From Steromphala cineraria (taxonomy: Eukaryota > Mollusca > Gastropoda > Trochida > Trochidae): a stretch of DNA of 64,000 bases. The notes under the pieces were generated by a model that was not told the origin of the DNA, searched no databases, and was given only the letters and a program-made list of their open reading frames with translations. The stretch is taken from the NCBI GenBank assembly GCA_916613615.1, contig OU744725.1:61946575-62010574 (forward strand), given 5' to 3'. The position numbers and the translations under genes are program-made. Positions 59,882 to 64,000 of the stretch are shown piece by piece (within the stretch, counting starts at the first letter, position 1; each line of letters begins with the position of its first letter).

Positions 59882-61747
59882 ATAATTAATAAACATATAT
59901 TTTTACAAAAATGTGCCCATATCTACACAACTATTCCACATGTAGAATGTTGTACACTTATCGTCTACTCATACGCAACAAGTATAATGTATAGACACTG
60001 CGACTCAGGATGTATGGCGTAAATGTTTTCTATATTTAGATAACAAGGCCGGGGAACGAACACGATAATATACTGTATATTCAAACATATACACAAACTC
60101 TACACACTTACAACATTGGTTGGTTTTAAATAAGACCTATATATACAATTGACAGATTGAGTTTCAAATATGGTTCAATTTTTTACTGAAGCTGTCAGTG
60201 ACCTATTTAGCCTCATAATGTCCGGGTATTCGCCCGTGAAAGACTATTATCCATAGCATAATGATTACGCGTAACCGTACAGTAAATATGCTTTTGTGTT
60301 CCATACTCAATTGTAAGAATATGATATATGATAAACGCATAATGTAGACCAAATTTGAAGTCAAATGAGAACGAGAAATGAGATAACAGATTCATAACTC
60401 ACCGGGTGCTTACGTTCCTTGTTTATATATGTAGTCACGTGACCGGTATATATCACTTACATGCCCGGCATAACGAGCAAGGCGGACTTTGAAATAAAAC
60501 AAGTGTGCAGTGTTCTGATCATTGCTCAACACATTTAGCACTAAATGGCATTTCCTGGGAATTTTATGATAAATTCACTTTAGGAATAATCCAAGACATG
60601 AATATAGCAATATTTCGTGTAACTAATTTCAATTGACATATTTATCAATGTGAATAATGAGATTTTAATACTAAATAAAAATTTAGAGAGTGTTTGGAAA
60701 GACGTTTAGACAAGTATATTGGTTGTTCCTTTAATAAACTTTCAGTTTCAGATGTAGGGAAAAACGATATAATTAGACTTTTTTTATTATGAACACTTTC
60801 CTTGTCAGAAATAAAGCTATATTCTTAACTACTTCACAAACTCGTGAATCTTAAAACATGTCCTGGAATACTAAACGTCTTTAGGAATTGTCTTAAACGA
60901 AAGTTATCATTTAAATAATTACATAATCCTTTGTGTAATGATCCATAACATGTAATCAATCGTGCTAAATCATAAATGAAAACACAAAGCCAAAGGATAG
61001 ATTTAGCATTTCGTTGAAGTGATTATTGATAATTGTTGAACATTATTTCTCTCTGTCTAATAATTAATCATTTCAGCTTATTTTTATAGTTGAATGTTTC
61101 ACAATTGTCTTCCAGATATACCCTATAACTTACACAAGTATAAAACAATTGCTATATTCTCGGGGATCAGTAGTTAAATATTTCCACTACATAAAAGAGT
61201 GGCGATGGTACAGGTAAAATGTTCTAATCCCAAGTAGCGCTTGAATTGCTACTGCTTACCTTCTTGGCTACTGTGCATGCGGACAAGTCATTTTGTTGTT
61301 CATCTTGCTCTCAGTTGACTTGAAGGATATCGATTATAAATAACATATTCAAAGTGTGTTGGATTAAATAATAAATCCACATTACGTGCAAGTTTTAATG
61401 GAACGATGGTAAATTGGTATTAGGATAATTTACTCCTTCCTTTAGAGTATTGAGAAGTAGTCTAGATGGACAAAAGTAGTTCTTTTCATTGCCAGCGTTT
61501 TCATTGCGAACTGCGGCGTTTCGGTGTAGATACTTACACCATTGTTTGACAGTGTTATTGACTTGTTTCAAATATTTTTATTTATTTCAATGCAGTAGGT
61601 ATACATTTGAGAAGAGTCAAGTATTGCAGATTCGTAATATGATATTAAACTGTTTAGACGATGAAGCGCCCATATAATATTACCTTCATGGGTATAATAG
61701 ATCAAATTATTATATATCTTTTAATAATATGGGGTGTTTTGCATTTG
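59882..61747. other. gene-poor AT-rich sequence
   Basis: No domain-bearing ORF. A GC-richer patch with CACGTGACCGG at about 60436 and a minus-strand splice donor at 61259 (GAAG|gtaagc, preceded by short ATG frames) hint at an unmapped promoter or first exon. Neither can be confirmed. Confidence 0.3.
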
Positions 61748-62337
61748 TGATAGAGGCAAGGACACAGCACCCATACTACCTGCATTGGCGTAGCTCCATA
61801 GATAGCAGTTCGAAAGGTCAATTTTACAAATGCTTTAAGTAAGATTTTTGTTTTGAAAATTACCTATACTTACCTAAAGATATTTATTTCCCCATATTAA
61901 AAATTAGAACCTGTAACAATAATATACCTATTGAAACTGGCCGATGGCATGTAATTCCAAAAGAAGAGAGAATATGCAAACTGTGTAATGCTAATGCTGT
62001 TGGAGATGAGTTTCATTATTTATTCGTTTGTGAAGCTCTTGTCCAACAACGAAATGTGTATTTTTCAGCACCAATACATGGTCTTCAAAAGCATGTTATG
62101 ATTAGAAAAATATTGTGTACTAGAAATATTAAGCATTTAAAGAACTTGAAATTATTCATTAATGAATTGTTTAGATTATTTAAGTTACATGTATTCTCAG
62201 TAAACCTGTCCAGTCAACCTTATCTGTATTGTTTATATTCTCATGTACCACCGTTTGATGGTTGAGAAATAAAACTTTCTGTCTGTCTGTCTGTCTGTCT
62301 GTCTGATAGAGGCAAGGACACAGCACCCATACTACCT
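61748..62337 (+). mobile_element. 5'-truncated LINE insertion with 34-bp target-site duplication
   Basis: Identical 34-bp sequences (TGATAGAGGCAAGGACACAG...) flank the insert at 61748-61781 and 62304-62337. The body encodes, with one internal stop near 61838, the C terminus of a non-LTR polymerase. This includes LYLPKDIYFP, NIPIETGRWH and the finger ERICKLCNANAVGDEFHYLF followed by VC. The frame ends at 62265; AATAAA and a (CTGT)n tail (62278-62303) follow. Reverse-transcriptase and endonuclease domains are absent. Confidence 0.88.
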
Positions 62338-63089
62338 ACGGCCCTCGGGCTGATATGAGGTATGATATGAAAAATGACATGTTATAACCTCTAATTATAA
62401 CACATTGATAAATGTTTTCCATTTAGGATGAAAAGAAGGCAAAGCATTATTTTTACATGCAATAATTGTTTCAACTTTACCAACATACTTGACAATATTA
62501 ACAAAACTATCTATTGATAATATATTCGGTTAGATACTGGCGATATGATTATATTTTTTGGCAAAAAGAATTATTTGTAAAACTAAAGGCTGACTTGGCT
62601 GTCGCAAAATAGAACATCAAGATCAGAGATATCAGATGTTGAATATGATGAGTCATAAATGTTTCAACCTCTCTTCAAAATCCATGTACGTGTGTACATT
62701 TAATGAAAACATCCCAAGGATTTCAGGTTCAGTCCAACAAAAAGAGCCTATATATTTTGTTAATTTTTTTATTTATCATCAGCTCATGTCTTGTGTAAAT
62801 TGCTCTCTCTATTAATATATCTATGTTGAAAGTCTTAGATTTGAATATCCTAAGTACTATTTCTATGTTTCTTAAACACAATATTCATTGAAATATCTGA
62901 ATTCAGTTGTCTCTTCCACTTTTGACAGACTTTAAGTGGCGTTTTATCAGAAATATGATTATCCTTTGATGCAGTAAATCTTAGAGAGTTTGATTCAATG
63001 TAAGGTTTTGTGTGCAAGGGCGTTTTTCTACGTTGTTAGGGATATTCAAAATTGTCTTATTGCTTGGTGCCCCAAAGGGCACCAAGTAT
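62338..63089. other. unassigned sequence, no gene seen
   Basis: Nothing recognised beyond a short hairpin-like GGTGCCCCAAAGGGCACC at 63067-63084. Confidence 0.35.
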
Positions 63090-63716
63090 TATGATTTGAT
63101 TTTTCTAAAACTTTTCTGAAGTCTCTCTATATTACTCTTGATATTTTCAAAGGGAAGCCGCGCCAATCACATGTGTTGTATCCAAATCAAAAGACCAATG
63201 AACAGAGCTGTAGCAAAAAATGCATTACGTCACCATGTGGGTAATACAAAATTATTGGCACATTAAACTGTGGAATACGATTTCGCTTTAAATGTTATAT
63301 TAAAAGAGAAACAATGTTTTCTATTAAAGATGCTGATAAATGTTAACAGACTCAATCAAAAACATCTTCATTTGAAGAAGAGTCTGCATCTGTTCCAGAT
63401 AAAGCATTAATTATTTCGCATTCAATAATCGCAGAATCCACTTTTTATAACACACGCGATTTAATTTCACGCTGGGCTCGCCTTTAATGTTTGTGTAAGT
63501 ACGATGGTGACATCGAAATAAGACTTATGTTTACTAATATGTAGATCACTTACGACCACGTGACAAGTCATACTTAACGATGTCACTAAATGTTTACGTT
63601 GAAAACATGTATTTATTATCAGAGTACTGAAATTGACTCATGCTATATTTAGAATATGACCTACATCGCTGGTTCCAAACGTTAGCTCAGCGGACCTGGG
63701 TTGAAATCCCGTCAGA
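63090..63716 (+). repeat. tRNA-headed dispersed repeat R2
   Basis: Inverted counterpart of 23663-24190. The shared block at 63153-63234 (GGAAGCCGCGCCAATCACAT onward) is nearly identical to the reverse complement of 24061-24142. The right end has a shortened tRNA-like piece (GTTAGCTCAGCGG ... GGGTTGAAATCCC). The middle (63310-63470) contains sequence absent from R1. 63717-64000 holds nothing recognised. Confidence 0.6.
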
Positions 63717-64000
63717 TCATCGGAAAGTATTTTCTTTATTATCTGTTATACTACTGTTAATAATTAACCAGCATGACAAGGAAATATCGTTTGGGCAGTA
63801 CGTTTTGCACAATTTCCTGTCATTGTCAACGCTACATTGCAACACAGTGCTTTTACTTCAAGTAACTCCATCACAATGCCACAACATCATGAACATAATG
63901 ACCTCACTATGCAATGACATCACTGTCTTGAAAATCTAGTGTTGTTGTGTTCAGAGATTTACAGTTTTTCTCTGAGATGTCAAAAAGAGTGAATTTGGAT

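Overview
This is eukaryotic, animal DNA: AT-rich, intron-bearing and packed with short transposable elements. The best fit is a bivalve mollusc. That rests on multi-kilobase non-autonomous elements built like the 'pearl'/CvA-type repeats of bivalves (tetranucleotide microsatellite plus a tandem core of about 156 bp), and on conserved animal genes with canonical GT-AG introns. The species cannot be named from the sequence. No rRNA, intact tRNA gene, CRISPR array or bacterial operon was seen.

Four protein-coding genes are supported, three on the minus strand. (1) The first two coding exons of an ATM kinase homologue (3336 down to 1256) run off the left edge. (2) A complete five-exon MYCBP (c-Myc-binding protein, AMY-1) gene lies on the plus strand at 6399-10751 and encodes 104 aa. 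(3) An eight-exon gene at 43634-35691 encodes a predicted 699-aa chimera: a novel N-terminal region of about 400 aa joined in frame to a multi-pass TMEM86/YhhN (lysoplasmalogenase-family) domain. One of the family's two conserved aspartates is Asn in this domain. (4) A Schlafen-core-like gene of 366 aa lies just upstream in the same orientation (46557-44149). A possibly broken, unrecognised gene is suggested at 55.8-57.1 kb.

Layout: 1-11.2 kb is ATM and MYCBP, divergently arranged, with TEs in their introns. 12.0-34.3 kb is almost entirely transposable elements: three Helitron-like elements, a Tc1 relic, LINE 3' ends, TTAA-flanked MITEs, foldback elements and local tandem repeats. 35.6-46.7 kb is the chimera and Schlafen pair, and each large intron of the chimera carries a different mobile element or foldback. 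46.9-54.9 kb is one minisatellite of 27-30 bp units, split by two Helitron-like insertions. 55-64 kb is gene-poor, with hairpins, a 126-bp triplicated repeat, a TTAA MITE and a 5'-truncated LINE bounded by 34-bp direct repeats.

Functionally, ATM (DNA-damage kinase) and MYCBP (Myc-associated coiled coil) are ordinary conserved genes. The most unusual object is the chimera gene beside a Schlafen-like gene. Schlafens act in RNA cleavage and antiviral restriction in vertebrates, so the pair may be a lineage-specific locus, but joint function is only an inference from adjacency and shared orientation. Reading frames, splice sites, inverted repeats and target-site duplications were read directly from the sequence. 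Family names come from recalled motifs, not database searches.
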